The notes under the pieces: generated by a model
Seen by the model: only the letters and a program-made list of their open reading frames with translations
Databases searched by the model: none
What the model was told of the DNA's origin: nothing
Position numbers and translations under genes: made by a program
Source: Verrucomicrobiota bacterium
GTDB taxonomy: Bacteria > Verrucomicrobiota > Verrucomicrobiia > Opitutales > Opitutaceae
DNA: 34,568 nucleotides
Assembly (NCBI GenBank): GCA_003641745.1
Contig: QNAI01000018.1
Coordinates: 1 to 34,568 of the forward strand
Direction: 5' to 3'
Part shown: piece after piece, positions 17,038 to 25,900 of the stretch
How positions within the stretch are numbered: position 1 is the first letter of the stretch
Layout: every line of letters starts with the position of its first letter

Positions 17038-17186
17038 CCTGGATCCTATTCTGGAAAATCGTTCTCGTTTTCGCCCTCACCGTCTTCGCAGTGATGGCTG
17101 TATTCGTGACCGTCCTGGGCGCTCGCGATATCAAAAAACTCCTCACCGCCCTTCGCCATCTCGAGGACGACTCCGCCGAGGATTAA
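17034..17186 (+). CDS. Small single-pass membrane protein coupled to the symporter
   Basis: This 50-residue ORF starts at an ATG that overlaps the symporter stop (ATGA). It begins MTWILFWKIVLVFALTVFAV, continues with a hydrophobic helix to about residue 29, then a cytoplasmic-looking tail (RDIKKLLTALRHLEDD) with a charged amphipathic end. Its base composition matches the symporter. Four-nt overlap, strong membrane character and short length suggest an accessory subunit of the symporter, analogous to other small transporter partners; this is inference. No known family was recognised. Confidence 0.75.
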   Translation: MTWILFWKIVLVFALTVFAVMAVFVTVLGARDIKKLLTALRHLEDDSAED

Positions 17187-17310
17187 AATCCGCCTCGATC
17201 GATGTTGCCGGTTACTCTTCCTTCCGACCTGGAAGACATGGTTGACAGCGATTGGGCCGGCCTTGCTCGAAACCTGATTGCATCTCGGCATCACCGCTCT
17301 CAACTTCCGG

Positions 17311-18435
17311 ATGGGTTCCAGCCACCATGACGACCCCGTTGACCAACACCGCAACCTGTATCAACCGTTCACCCAAACCGATGTGAGCCGAGAAATCGCC
17401 CTGGCCAATATCCAACTTGAACCCTGTGCGCGCTGGGCGCGGACGGAATACAGTCTTGATTATCACCCCGAATTCCTGGCGACGGCCACCGGACTCACCC
17501 CGGATGATGATCACCTGCAATCCGCGGGACATGATGCTCTCGGTTTGGATTTCATCTGGCGGACGCACAATGGAATGATCGACTGGGCGGCGTCCGGACG
17601 GACGACTGACATGGGGCATGCCGCCTATGCAGTCGATGCATCTGACCAGCGTCAGGACCGGGCTTCGCCGTTTGCTTCTGAGGAAGAGGTCTGGGCATAT
17701 GATGCGGTGGAGGAATATGGCCTGCCCGATTTTTCCGAACAGGTGGCTTCCTACCAGGAATTGCAAGACGAGGCATTGAGGAAATTCCCCGGCCAATTGA
17801 CCACGGGCGGCTACTACCGAACGATCATTTCCGGAGCCATCGAGGCATTCGGATGGGATATGCTGCTGATGGGTGCTTCCGATCCGGACCGGTTTGAAAA
17901 GGTGCTTGATTCCTTTTTTCGCAGGACCCTCTTCTTCATGCGGGCCTGGGCGGAAACCACCACCGAGGTGATCATCCAGCATGACGATTTTGTCTGGGCT
18001 TCGGGACCATTTCTGGATCCCGAGTACTACCGCCGGGTCATAATCCCCCGCTACGCCGTACTATGGAAGCCGCTGCACGCCGCCGGCAAGAAGGTCCTGT
18101 TCTGCTCGGACGGCGACTTCACCCCATTCGTCGACAATCTGGTCGAGGCCGGGGCCGACGGCTTCATATTCGAACCGTGCATGGATTTCGGTCGCATGGT
18201 CGAGCGTTACGGACGGACCCACTGCCTGGCCGGCAGTTATGTTGATTGCCGGGATCTGGCCGCCGGGAAATGGGAGGTGGTTTCCAATGCCATCGACCGC
18301 ACATTCGAGGCTCTGAAAGGCGCCCGGGGTGCCCTGTTCGCGGTCGGCAACCACCTTGCCCCGAATATCCCGGATGAAATTCTCATGCGGTATTTTGATT
18401 CCGTGCGGAATGGCCTCAGACGACCGTCCAGCTAG
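17311..18435 (+). CDS. URO-D-like protein, copy 4
   Basis: The 374-residue product has URO-D-family barrel features: VIIQHDDFVWASGP, then VLFCSDGDF with Cys265-Ser-Asp267-Gly268 in the position where the other paralogues have His-Ser-Asp-Gly, and an AVGNHLAP C-terminal strand instead of the methyltransferase Cys motif. The N-terminal 70 residues diverge, with an unusual His-rich start (MGSSHHDDPVDQH). ATG 17311 is chosen; a TTG at 17278 is in frame upstream. The gene follows the symporter/small-protein pair by 124 nt and precedes a Gfo/Idh/MocA gene. Catalytic chemistry is unknown; HemE activity is unlikely because key motifs are missing. Confidence 0.8.
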   Translation: MGSSHHDDPVDQHRNLYQPFTQTDVSREIALANIQLEPCARWARTEYSLDYHPEFLATATGLTPDDDHLQSAGHDALGLDFIWRTHNGMIDWAASGRTTDMGHAAYAVDASDQRQDRASPFASEEEVWAYDAVEEYGLPDFSEQVASYQELQDEALRKFPGQLTTGGYYRTIISGAIEAFGWDMLLMGASDPDRFEKVLDSFFRRTLFFMRAWAETTTEVIIQHDDFVWASGPFLDPEYYRRVIIPRYAVLWKPLHAAGKKVLFCSDGDFTPFVDNLVEAGADGFIFEPCMDFGRMVERYGRTHCLAGSYVDCRDLAAGKWEVVSNAIDRTFEALKGARGALFAVGNHLAPNIPDEILMRYFDSVRNGLRRPSS

Positions 18436-18474
18436 TGGATTTGTTCCAGGAATTTTTTCAAGGTCGAAGACGGC

Positions 18475-18498
18475 GCGCCAGGGACGTCGCGCCCTACC
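18475..18498 (-). repeat. Dispersed TAGGGC hairpin-type repeat (inverted copy)
   Basis: This is an exact 24-nt reverse complement of 7632-7655. It lies in the spacer between copy 4 of the URO-D-like genes and the second Gfo/Idh/MocA gene, ten nucleotides before a decayed REP-like element. Confidence 0.75.
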
Positions 18499-18508
18499 CT
18501 GTGACCAC

Positions 18509-18561
18509 GGGGTCATTCCTTGCATTCGTGCGTGCCAATTCAGGAGTGAAGGTCTGATTCC
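18509..18561. repeat. REP-like palindrome, decayed inverted copy
   Basis: Read on the plus strand, this 53-nt segment aligns without gaps to the reverse complement of 2981-3033, with about 38 of 53 positions identical by eye. It keeps GGGGTCATT at the left and a TGCCAATTCAGGA core. Internal pairing is largely lost, so it looks like an old, degenerating copy. Confidence 0.6.
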
Positions 18562-18592
18562 TTTGGGACACCTTTCGCAACCCACCTTCAAT

Positions 18593-19588
18593 ATGAAAAA
18601 AACCAGGACGGTCATCATCGGCGCCGGGGGCATCGCCCGGCATCATCTCAAAGGAATTCTCCAGACGCCCCGCCGGGCTTCGGTCGTTGCTCTGGTCGAG
18701 CCTCACAACGGTTCGGCTGAAGCTGCCATTGGCATGGTTGTGGAAGCCGGGAGAAAAGCACCCATCCGAACGGCATCCTGGAAGGAATTTCTCAAGTCGG
18801 ATGTGAAGGCCGACACAGCCCTGATCTGCACACCTCACAACCTGCACTATCAGAACGTGCGCGACGCTCTGAAAGCCGGGCTCGATGTACTCGTCGAGAA
18901 GCCCATGGTCATCACCACCGGCGATGCGCTCCGGCTCAAGAGGCTGGCCGCCAGGAGCACGGGAATCCTCTCGATCGCGTTCAACGGCAGCCATTCGCCC
19001 GGAATCAGAAAAGCCCGCGAACTGATCGCGGCCGGTCGAATTGGCGAGATCATCGCGGTAAATGCGTATATTCACCAGCGCTGGATCAAGGGATTCAGTG
19101 ATTCCTGGCGCCTGAAACCTGAGATATCGGGCGGGGGATTCCTTTTCGATACCGGTTCCCACATGGTCAATACGACCCTCGACCTGGTCGATGACGATGT
19201 GCGGGAAATGTTGGTCCGCTGGAATCACCACGGCGCCCCGGTCGAACTCAATGCCGCCATCGCCGGTTCCACCAAGGGCGGTATCCTCTTCACCATGCTG
19301 GGTGTGGGCGAGAATATTCAATGCAAGTCCCAGATCACTGTATTCGGAACCCGGGGACAGATTCAAACCTGTGCCTGGGGAAAGTTCTTGCGGATGAAGA
19401 CGAACGAAAGAAACGACTTCAAGGACGTGAAGCTGAAGCTCGGTGTGCCGGTCTGGGACACGTTTCTTCAGACCCGGGACGGCAAATTGGACAACCCCTG
19501 TCCCGTGGACAAGGGCGTTCGGTTCGCCCGTTTTATGGACCTCGCCCGCAAGAGCGCCGAATCCGGCGAGGTTGTGCGCGCACGATGA
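18593..19588 (+). CDS. Gfo/Idh/MocA family oxidoreductase, second copy
   Basis: This 331-residue protein has the Rossmann motif VIIGAGGIARHH at the N-terminus, LICTPHNLHY, and the catalytic LVEKPMV motif, followed by the family's C-terminal alpha/beta domain (GGGFLFDTGSHMV). It is predicted to be a NAD(P)-dependent dehydrogenase of a sugar or cyclitol. It is of normal family length and lacks the cysteine insertion of the 1495-2787 paralogue. The frame is open upstream to 18329 but that portion overlaps the URO-D-like gene and the repeats; ATG 18593 begins the Rossmann strand. It is followed by a ceramidase-like gene 99 nt downstream. Confidence 0.9.
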   Translation: MKKTRTVIIGAGGIARHHLKGILQTPRRASVVALVEPHNGSAEAAIGMVVEAGRKAPIRTASWKEFLKSDVKADTALICTPHNLHYQNVRDALKAGLDVLVEKPMVITTGDALRLKRLAARSTGILSIAFNGSHSPGIRKARELIAAGRIGEIIAVNAYIHQRWIKGFSDSWRLKPEISGGGFLFDTGSHMVNTTLDLVDDDVREMLVRWNHHGAPVELNAAIAGSTKGGILFTMLGVGENIQCKSQITVFGTRGQIQTCAWGKFLRMKTNERNDFKDVKLKLGVPVWDTFLQTRDGKLDNPCPVDKGVRFARFMDLARKSAESGEVVRAR

Positions 19589-19608
19589 GGCACGCCCCTG
19601 CAGGAACC
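19589..19608 (+). repeat. Short dispersed repeat (inverted copy at 31197-31216)
   Basis: The 20 nt directly after the Gfo/Idh stop contain GGCACGCCCCTGC. The reverse complement occurs at 31197-31216 with one mismatch. There it adjoins the TAGGGC/GCGGAC composite repeat. Confidence 0.6.
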
Positions 19609-19687
19609 CATCAGCAAACGCTCGACAAGCAACTGTTCGCTCCCAAGAAAATCGCATCGCGTAACCGCAACTACCGATCCATTCACC

Positions 19688-21001
19688 ATGAAGCAAACAC
19701 CGCAACCTTACCTGATCGGCGTGGCCAACGTCGATGTCACCCCTCCGGCCGGATCCTCCCTGGCCGGTTTCGCCGCACGCATCGAACCATCAAACGACGT
19801 CTACCTGCCCCTTCGCTGCGTCATCACGGCCATCACGGATAGAGCCCGATCTAGCACGGTCCTTATCGTTTCGATCGAATGGCTGGGGTTCTACGACAAC
19901 ACGGATCATGTCCGCCGCCTGATTTCAACCGCCACCGGCATCCCAACCGACCATATCCTACTCTGCGGAACACATACCCACTGCGGTCCGCCCATGCGAA
20001 AGAAGATCGACGAAGACCGGCACGGCAGCATCGATCTCGAGTTCATTGACCGGGTGTTCGGCGACATCGCCCGGGCGTCGGCTGAGGCGGTCGCATCGCA
20101 GAAACCGACCGCAGTCAGAGCCGTTTCGGGATGGTGCGGATTCGCCCACTCCAGAAGGAAACCGGACGGAGAAGGAGGCATCGAGTGGATGCCGACCCTC
20201 GATGCGCCCCATGATCACACCGTCCCCGTCATCATTTTTGAAGACGATAAGGGAACTCCGATTCATGTCCTGTTCAGCTATGCATGCCACCCGACCTCAA
20301 GCGGGCCCATTCTCCAGATCGGCGGGGATTACCCGGGATTCGCGGCCAGAAAGATCGAGGAAACATTCAATTGTTCGTCCGCCTTCCTCCTGGGATGTGC
20401 CGGTGACCAGAAGCCGTATATCCCGGACCCCGGGCGGCCCGCGTTCCCCATGTATCCGATTGAGGCCATTCGCGGGCTCGGTGAACAACTCGCGGCGAGC
20501 GTTGCGAACGCCATTCGATTCGGAAACAGCGTACCGGTGACCGGTCCGTTGACCGTGCTCAGCCGGAAGCTGATCCTCCGAAACGAGGTCATGCCACGCC
20601 AGGTCTATGAGTCATCACTCAAGGCCGAGCAGTTGTTTGAACAACGGTGGGCCAGGCACACTCTCGCCATCCTTGATCGCGATAAATCACCCGACCGTGA
20701 CCTTCCCTTCGAGATTCAGGCACTGCAATTCGGCCAGGACCTCCTTCTGGTGGCGTTGGCCGGCGAGATGAGCGCCGAATACGGGCTGCGCCTGGTCCGG
20801 GAACTCAGCCACCGATTCTCCTTTGTCTGGCCCATCGCCTACGCGAATGAAATTGTCGGCTACGTTCCGGTCGAGCGGCAGTATTCCGAAGGTGGATACG
20901 AGGTCCTGGTCAATATGCAATACCTCCTGAGGCCGGGCCCCCTGGAAAGGGACTCGGAAGAGAGGATATTCGACACGATCGGGGAGATTCTGGTCGACTG
21001 A
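19688..21001 (+). CDS. Neutral/alkaline ceramidase-like hydrolase, second copy
   Basis: This 437-residue protein is a paralogue of the gene at 59-1444. It has VANVDVTPPAGSSLAGF at the start, GTHTHCGPP with zinc-ligand candidates His96 and His98, a CHPTSSGP motif, LGCAGDQKP in place of the GALGDINP loop, and C-terminal NEIVGYVPVERQYSEGGYE, where conserved Tyr residues of the family occur. There is no signal peptide, so a cytoplasmic location is likely. It closes the plus-strand catabolic-looking run that starts with the symporter. Substrate unknown; the family name does not imply ceramide hydrolysis. Confidence 0.85.
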   Translation: MKQTPQPYLIGVANVDVTPPAGSSLAGFAARIEPSNDVYLPLRCVITAITDRARSSTVLIVSIEWLGFYDNTDHVRRLISTATGIPTDHILLCGTHTHCGPPMRKKIDEDRHGSIDLEFIDRVFGDIARASAEAVASQKPTAVRAVSGWCGFAHSRRKPDGEGGIEWMPTLDAPHDHTVPVIIFEDDKGTPIHVLFSYACHPTSSGPILQIGGDYPGFAARKIEETFNCSSAFLLGCAGDQKPYIPDPGRPAFPMYPIEAIRGLGEQLAASVANAIRFGNSVPVTGPLTVLSRKLILRNEVMPRQVYESSLKAEQLFEQRWARHTLAILDRDKSPDRDLPFEIQALQFGQDLLLVALAGEMSAEYGLRLVRELSHRFSFVWPIAYANEIVGYVPVERQYSEGGYEVLVNMQYLLRPGPLERDSEERIFDTIGEILVD

Positions 21002-21042
21002 CCAGCCGGCGAAGCCGACTGCCGTCCACCGTCTCACCCGAA

Positions 21043-21095
21043 GGGGTCAAAGCTCACATCCCGCATTGGCATGCACGATGTCGAGCAATGACCCC
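21043..21095. repeat. REP-like 53-bp palindrome, copy 2
   Basis: Nearly identical to copy 1 (one difference seen: TCCCG for TCCTG in the loop-proximal arm). It lies in the short space between convergent genes, 42 nt after the ceramidase-like stop and 8 nt before the amt stop, where its hairpin could act as a bidirectional mRNA 3' end. The GCCGGC hairpin (21005-21019) and CCGTCCACCGTC 12-mer (21022-21033) precede it. Confidence 0.85.
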
Positions 21096-21103
21096 GTCCA
21101 GCG

Positions 21104-22411
21104 TCAGTTCTCCATATTGTAGGCGCTCTCTCCGTGCGAAGCCTGGTCAAGGCCGGTCTCCTCGTCTTCGGGATCCATCCGCAGGCCCGTGATCGCCTTG
21201 ACCGCGAGGACAATCACTGCAGTCAGCCCGGCCGACCAGATCACAGTCGCACCGACCCCGGTCACCTGGGTGATCAATTGCGAACCCATGGAGTCCACAC
21301 CTCTTCCACCGAAGGCACTCACTCCGAAAACGGCGACGAGAACAGAACCCACAATCCCGCCCACTCCGTGAACGGCGAATACGTCGAGGCTGTCATCGAT
21401 TTTGAGCCGGTTCTTGATGAATCCGCACATAATGTAACAGACCAATCCGGCCAGGAGACCCAGGAGAGCGGCGCCCAAGGGGCCAACATTTCCGGAAGCC
21501 GGTGTAATCGTCGCCAATCCGGCAACCATCCCGGTAACGATACCAACCAGCCCCGGCTTTCCTGTTTTCAGCCATTCAACCGTCATCCAAGTCAGGCTCG
21601 CCACCGCGGCGGCGATATGTGTGACCAGCATGGTCATGCCGGCCGATCCATTCGCCGCGATCTGACTTCCGGCATTGAAGCCAAACCAACCCACCCAGAG
21701 CATGGAGGCGCCGATCATGACCAGTCCGGGACTGTGCGGCGGGTGCAGCCGTTTTGGAAATCCGTTTCTCGGCCCGAGCATGGCCGCCAGAACCAACGCC
21801 GAAATCCCGGCCGTGGTATGAACGACGATGCCGCCGGCAAGATCGATCACACCCCGATCCATCATCCACCCGCCTCCCCAGACCCAATGGGCGACCGGCA
21901 CATAGACCAGAATCAGCCACAGGGTGGTGAAGAGCAGGACCGCGGAGAATTTAATCCGTTCAACGACCGAACCGATGATAAGGCCGGGTGTGATGATGGC
22001 GAAAGTCATCTGGAACATCAAAAAAACTGTTTCCGGAAACGAGTTCCCGTTGAGTTCGTCGGTTCCAATTCCTCCAAGAAGGAAGTGCTTCAGGTCCCCG
22101 ATCCAGGTATTGCCTTCGGAAAACGCCAAGCTGTAAAGCCCGACCACCCAGAGAATTGAGGCCAGGCACGCGATGGCAAAACATTGCATCAGAACACTGA
22201 GCAGGTTCTTGGCCCTGACCAGCCCCCCGTAAAACAGCGCCAATCCGGGCAGGGTCATAAAGAGGACCAGCACCGTCGCCGTGAGCATCCATGCAGTATC
22301 GCCCGAATCGAGGACCACGGCCGGAGTTGCATCCTGAGCCAAAGCCGAACTGGCGGCCAGAAGACACGGAATCAGAAGAGTAATGAGACGACGTAGAGTG
22401 GATGATGTCAT
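21104..22411 (-). CDS. amt: Ammonium transporter, Amt family
   Basis: The 435-residue protein has a signal-peptide-like N-terminus and eleven transmembrane helices typical of Amt/AmtB. The pore twin histidines are recognisable in IVVHTTAG (His198) and FAVHGVGG (His348). The AHWVWGGGW segment and the conserved C-terminal GMRxDPEDEETGLDxxxHGExAY tail are also present, except that GL replaces GM. ATG 22411 is chosen; the frame is open to 22540, but the upstream stretch is not Amt-like. No glnK (PII) gene, the usual neighbour, lies beside it, and no clear sigma-54 promoter was seen upstream. It imports ammonium or ammonia across the inner membrane. Confidence 0.95.
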   Translation of the reverse strand: MTSSTLRRLITLLIPCLLAASSALAQDATPAVVLDSGDTAWMLTATVLVLFMTLPGLALFYGGLVRAKNLLSVLMQCFAIACLASILWVVGLYSLAFSEGNTWIGDLKHFLLGGIGTDELNGNSFPETVFLMFQMTFAIITPGLIIGSVVERIKFSAVLLFTTLWLILVYVPVAHWVWGGGWMMDRGVIDLAGGIVVHTTAGISALVLAAMLGPRNGFPKRLHPPHSPGLVMIGASMLWVGWFGFNAGSQIAANGSAGMTMLVTHIAAAVASLTWMTVEWLKTGKPGLVGIVTGMVAGLATITPASGNVGPLGAALLGLLAGLVCYIMCGFIKNRLKIDDSLDVFAVHGVGGIVGSVLVAVFGVSAFGGRGVDSMGSQLITQVTGVGATVIWSAGLTAVIVLAVKAITGLRMDPEDEETGLDQASHGESAYNMEN

Positions 22412-22740
22412 GGGTTGGGCCACAATGTGGGCTTGACGTGCGGATTGAAAACAACGGCAGAAAAGACTGATTCGTATCGGCTTCTCAGCGATCCGGACCG
22501 GGTTCTTTCCAACGTGATAGGGGTGATTGTCAGGTGCCACCTCTAACTCCAGGAGCGAAAATGGCAGCCCGAGAACCGCTAAATTGGGGCGGATTCGGTT
22601 CGGGGTCGAGCCCTTTCAAACCCGGTGCGAATTGCTCAGAGTGGTGGCGTGTTGCTGGGTATCCTCCGACGTGTCCGGGCATAGCGCGCGAAGCCTGTAG
22701 CTTTACGCAAAGGAGGGAGTCGATGCGTTCAGGATTTCTC
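22412..22740. other. Gene-free 329-nt spacer upstream of amt
   Basis: The spacer lies between the amt start and the end of the small membrane protein gene. It should hold the amt promoter. The sequence at 22531-22540 gives TGGCAC on the minus strand, but the TTGC half of a sigma-54 site is missing at the right distance. A perfect AGGAGGG at 22711-22717 precedes a plus-strand ATG (22723), but the reading frame is antisense to the membrane protein and looks unreal. Nothing else is recognisable. Confidence 0.45.
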
Positions 22741-22980
22741 TCACCCCCGCGCCAGGATCGCACCGACCACACTGATTGGGATTGCAAGAAGGAAAAGCAG
22801 GAAGGGTCTCCTGGTCTCCTCCCAGTTCATCATCACGAAGACGAAAAGCATGAAGGGAACCAGGAGGCAGCCAAATCCCCAGGCAAAGGACTGCTGGAAA
22901 GCTCTGCCCAGGATGATGATCGCAAACAGCGCACCGATCGATGCACCTGCAAAAACCAGGATGATTCCAAGAATTTCCAT
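22741..22980 (-). CDS. Small three-helix membrane protein
   Basis: This 79-residue protein has three hydrophobic stretches: GIILVFAGASIGALFAIII, then GFGCLLVPFMLFVFVMM and FLLFLLAIPISVVGAIL. A charged loop NWEETRRP lies between the second and third. No family was recognised. ATG 22980 is preferred over an in-frame upstream TTG-like start at 23001 that overlaps the previous stop. It follows the delta-60 protein stop by 17 nt and is probably the last gene of that operon, which suggests a role linked to the surface protein, but this is inference. Confidence 0.65.
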   Translation of the reverse strand: MEILGIILVFAGASIGALFAIIILGRAFQQSFAWGFGCLLVPFMLFVFVMMNWEETRRPFLLFLLAIPISVVGAILARG

Positions 22981-22997
22981 CGATCCATCCACCGGGA

Positions 22998-25900
22998 TCA
23001 AGGCGCCAGATTCACGAGGTAAACTTCAATGATCGTCTCACCTTCCGCTCCATTCTCGCTTCGAGCCTGGGCGGTATAGGCACCAGGTTCGACCACCATG
23101 AGCACGACGCTGTCGCGACCCGTCGGATCGATCCTGAATGCCCCGGCCAGATCCTGGGCCCCGACCAGGTCCGCCTGGGCAAAGGCCGGATGAACCGGAT
23201 CCACCCCCAGGGGGACAGCCCAGTCGTCATTCGCGGCAAGCAGACGCCCGCTTGCATCATAAACGTGCAAAACAGGATCATCGATGGCATCACTCACGCC
23301 GAACTCGGTCAGGCCCGGGCCTATGGCCCTTACCAGAATCAATGCGTTATTCTCGCCACCGACAATGAACCCGCCCGTTGCGACACCAGAGCCGGATGAA
23401 ACCGGACCTCTCGAGGACAGATTCACCAATCGGTTACCCGATTGGGTCGAATCATCCGAGGCGTCGTAAATCTCCGCCAGAATAACACCCGGCACACCGT
23501 CCGTATCCGAAAGCCGGATCGTGTAGACGCCCGGTTCGAGATCGACCTGAATGGCCGAATCCATGCTGTCAGGTGACAGCGGAAAAGCACCCACCTCCAC
23601 GAAGACTTCGGTCAGTGCCCGGTCACCACCCCATCCGCTGTTCTCAGCCACCAGCCCCCCCTCTGAGTCGAGGATCTGAAGGCGGGGCAAACCGGCATGG
23701 TCGTCGATGCCGAAAACGGCCAGGCCCGGCCCGATCGCTCGCACCAGGAGCCGCCTGGCCTCTGACCCCGTAACCGAAAAACCGGCAATGAAAACATCGC
23801 CCGCGCCCAGAAAAACTCGGGATGACAGGTTCAGAAATGCCGCGTCTGCACCGAGCGTGCTGACGTCCCAATCAATCGAAGCCACGTCCAGACTCGCGCC
23901 ACCAGCACCGTTGCCGGTCGAGCCTCCTGAATAATCCGAGCCCGAATCTCCCGACGAATCGGCATGGTCCGATGAAGTGTCCTCATCAGTCGCATCCAAG
24001 CTGCCGCCGCCCGCCGGACCCGTCCCTGCCGGGCCCGAGGCAACAGAACCGTAGAACTGAGCGACCGAACGGATGAATCCACTGGAGCTGCCCGTCGAGG
24101 TCGGCACCACGCCCTGGGCTCTGATGAAGTAGTATTCATCCGCCGGAAACGCCGTATCGACGTCAATCTCCCATCCACTACCCTGAGGAATCCGCTCACC
24201 CGTACCGAGCGCGGTCCAGTTCCGTCCGTCTCCCGAGCTCGCAAAGATTACAGAGGTAAGTTCCGGCGATGCCCCTTCCCGTATCCAAGTGATCCGGGTT
24301 CGACTGGAACTGACACTCATATTGTCGATCGCCGCGACATTGGTTCCCAATCGCGCCGTCAGGTACCTGGGATCATTTCCTACCTGGGTGAAATTTCCTG
24401 CGATGAAGGGTTGGCCATTCTCCAGCAGAATGACCGAGAAAACGTCGCCGTCGGTGTCGGCCTGGAAGGACGCGTCCAGCGATCCATCCGCATTCAAACG
24501 GGCAATGCCCGCCCGGGACTGGCCTCCGATTTCGGTGAACGAGCCGCCGACCAGAATCCGGCCGTCAGCTTGAAGCGCAACCGCATGCACCTCACCATTG
24601 GGTATCGGACTGAAACTCCCGTCCACCGTCCCATCCGGTCGAATACGAGCGAGGTAAGGTCGACTGGTCCCGCCGATCTCCGAAAATGCCCCGGCGACCA
24701 CCACCATTCCGTCGGGCTGTAACGCAAGGGCAACAACCGATCCGTCAGCCTCGGTTCCGTAGGAAGAATCTAGCGTACCATCAGAATTCAAGCGTGCCAT
24801 ACGGCGCTGGGTGAGTCCTCCAAGCTGGGTAAATTCGCCGCCGATCACGATCTTTCCATCCGGCTGGACAGCGACTGCCCTCACCGGTCCGTTTGCATCG
24901 GGATCGAACCCTTCATCGAGGGCTCCGGATCGCTCGAATCGCGCGATGCGATTCCGCACTTCACCTGCAATCAGCGAGAATCCGCCGGTCACCAGGACCC
25001 GGCCATCGGGTTGAAGGGCCAGGCCATCGACCGGTCGGTCCGGCCGCGGGTCGAAAGATGAATCGGGCGTCCCGTCAGCGTTCACTCGAGCCAGATTGCG
25101 AACCTGCGCACCGCTGACATCCGAAAAATTGCCGCCGAAGAAGATGTCGGACTGCGGGTTGAGGAAGTGAAAACTCCCACCCACCACGATCGTACCGTCG
25201 GCGCGGCCCAGGACGGCGAACACCGAGTTGTCGGCATTGGGGTTGAATCCTGTATCAAGCGAACCGTCTGCGTTCACACGGGCCAGGCGATTGCGGGGGG
25301 TGCGAAAGGACTGACCATTTGGCGCCAGACCGGTGAAGGATCCGCCGATCAGGATCCTGCCATCCGACTCGATGTCGATCGAGTTGACTGCGGAATTCGC
25401 ACTCGGATCGAAGTCATCCACGCTGCCGTCGGCATTGAACCGGGCGATATTATGACGGGCAATCAGATCGTCGGATCCGGATCCGGTTGCTGCGACCGAA
25501 AAGAAACTGCCGCCAATCACGTATTTGCCATCGACCTGTTCCTTGATCGCAAAAACGGGGCCTCCAGCCTGAGCCGAAAACTCCTCGTCGAGCGCTCCGG
25601 TTGAAAGAACCCGCGCCAGTCTGAAACGGGAAACGGCCGCACCGCCGTTGGGCGAGAGCAAATTGAACACCCCGCCGATCAGGATCTTGCCGTCCGCCTG
25701 CCAGAGAATGGCGTATACCTGGTCGTTGGGGCTCGGATCGAAACCCGCATCGACTGTGCCGTCGGTGTTGAGACGGGCGACCCGACTGCGTGCCGTCGGC
25801 GATGTGGCGCCGTTCGGACTCAGCGACGAAAAGTTTCCGCCAATCAGGATCTTGCCGTCACCCTGGACCGCAATCGTCCTCACTTGAGAGCTGACATTCG

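Noticed and set aside
18329-18592. Upstream extension of the second Gfo/Idh/MocA protein to 18329
   Set aside because: The extra 88 codons overlap the preceding URO-D-like gene and then translate two repeat elements. The Rossmann motif begins right after ATG 18593.
22525-22541. Possible sigma-54 promoter upstream of amt (TGGCAC on the minus strand)
   Set aside because: The TTGC box is absent at the required spacing (AATCA is found instead), so the site is incomplete.
22723-23022. Plus-strand ORF with perfect AGGAGGG ribosome binding site before ATG 22723
   Set aside because: It is antisense to a convincing three-helix membrane protein, its product is a hydrophilic low-complexity chain with no family character, and its end overlaps the delta-60 gene. 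The ribosome site is probably coincidental.
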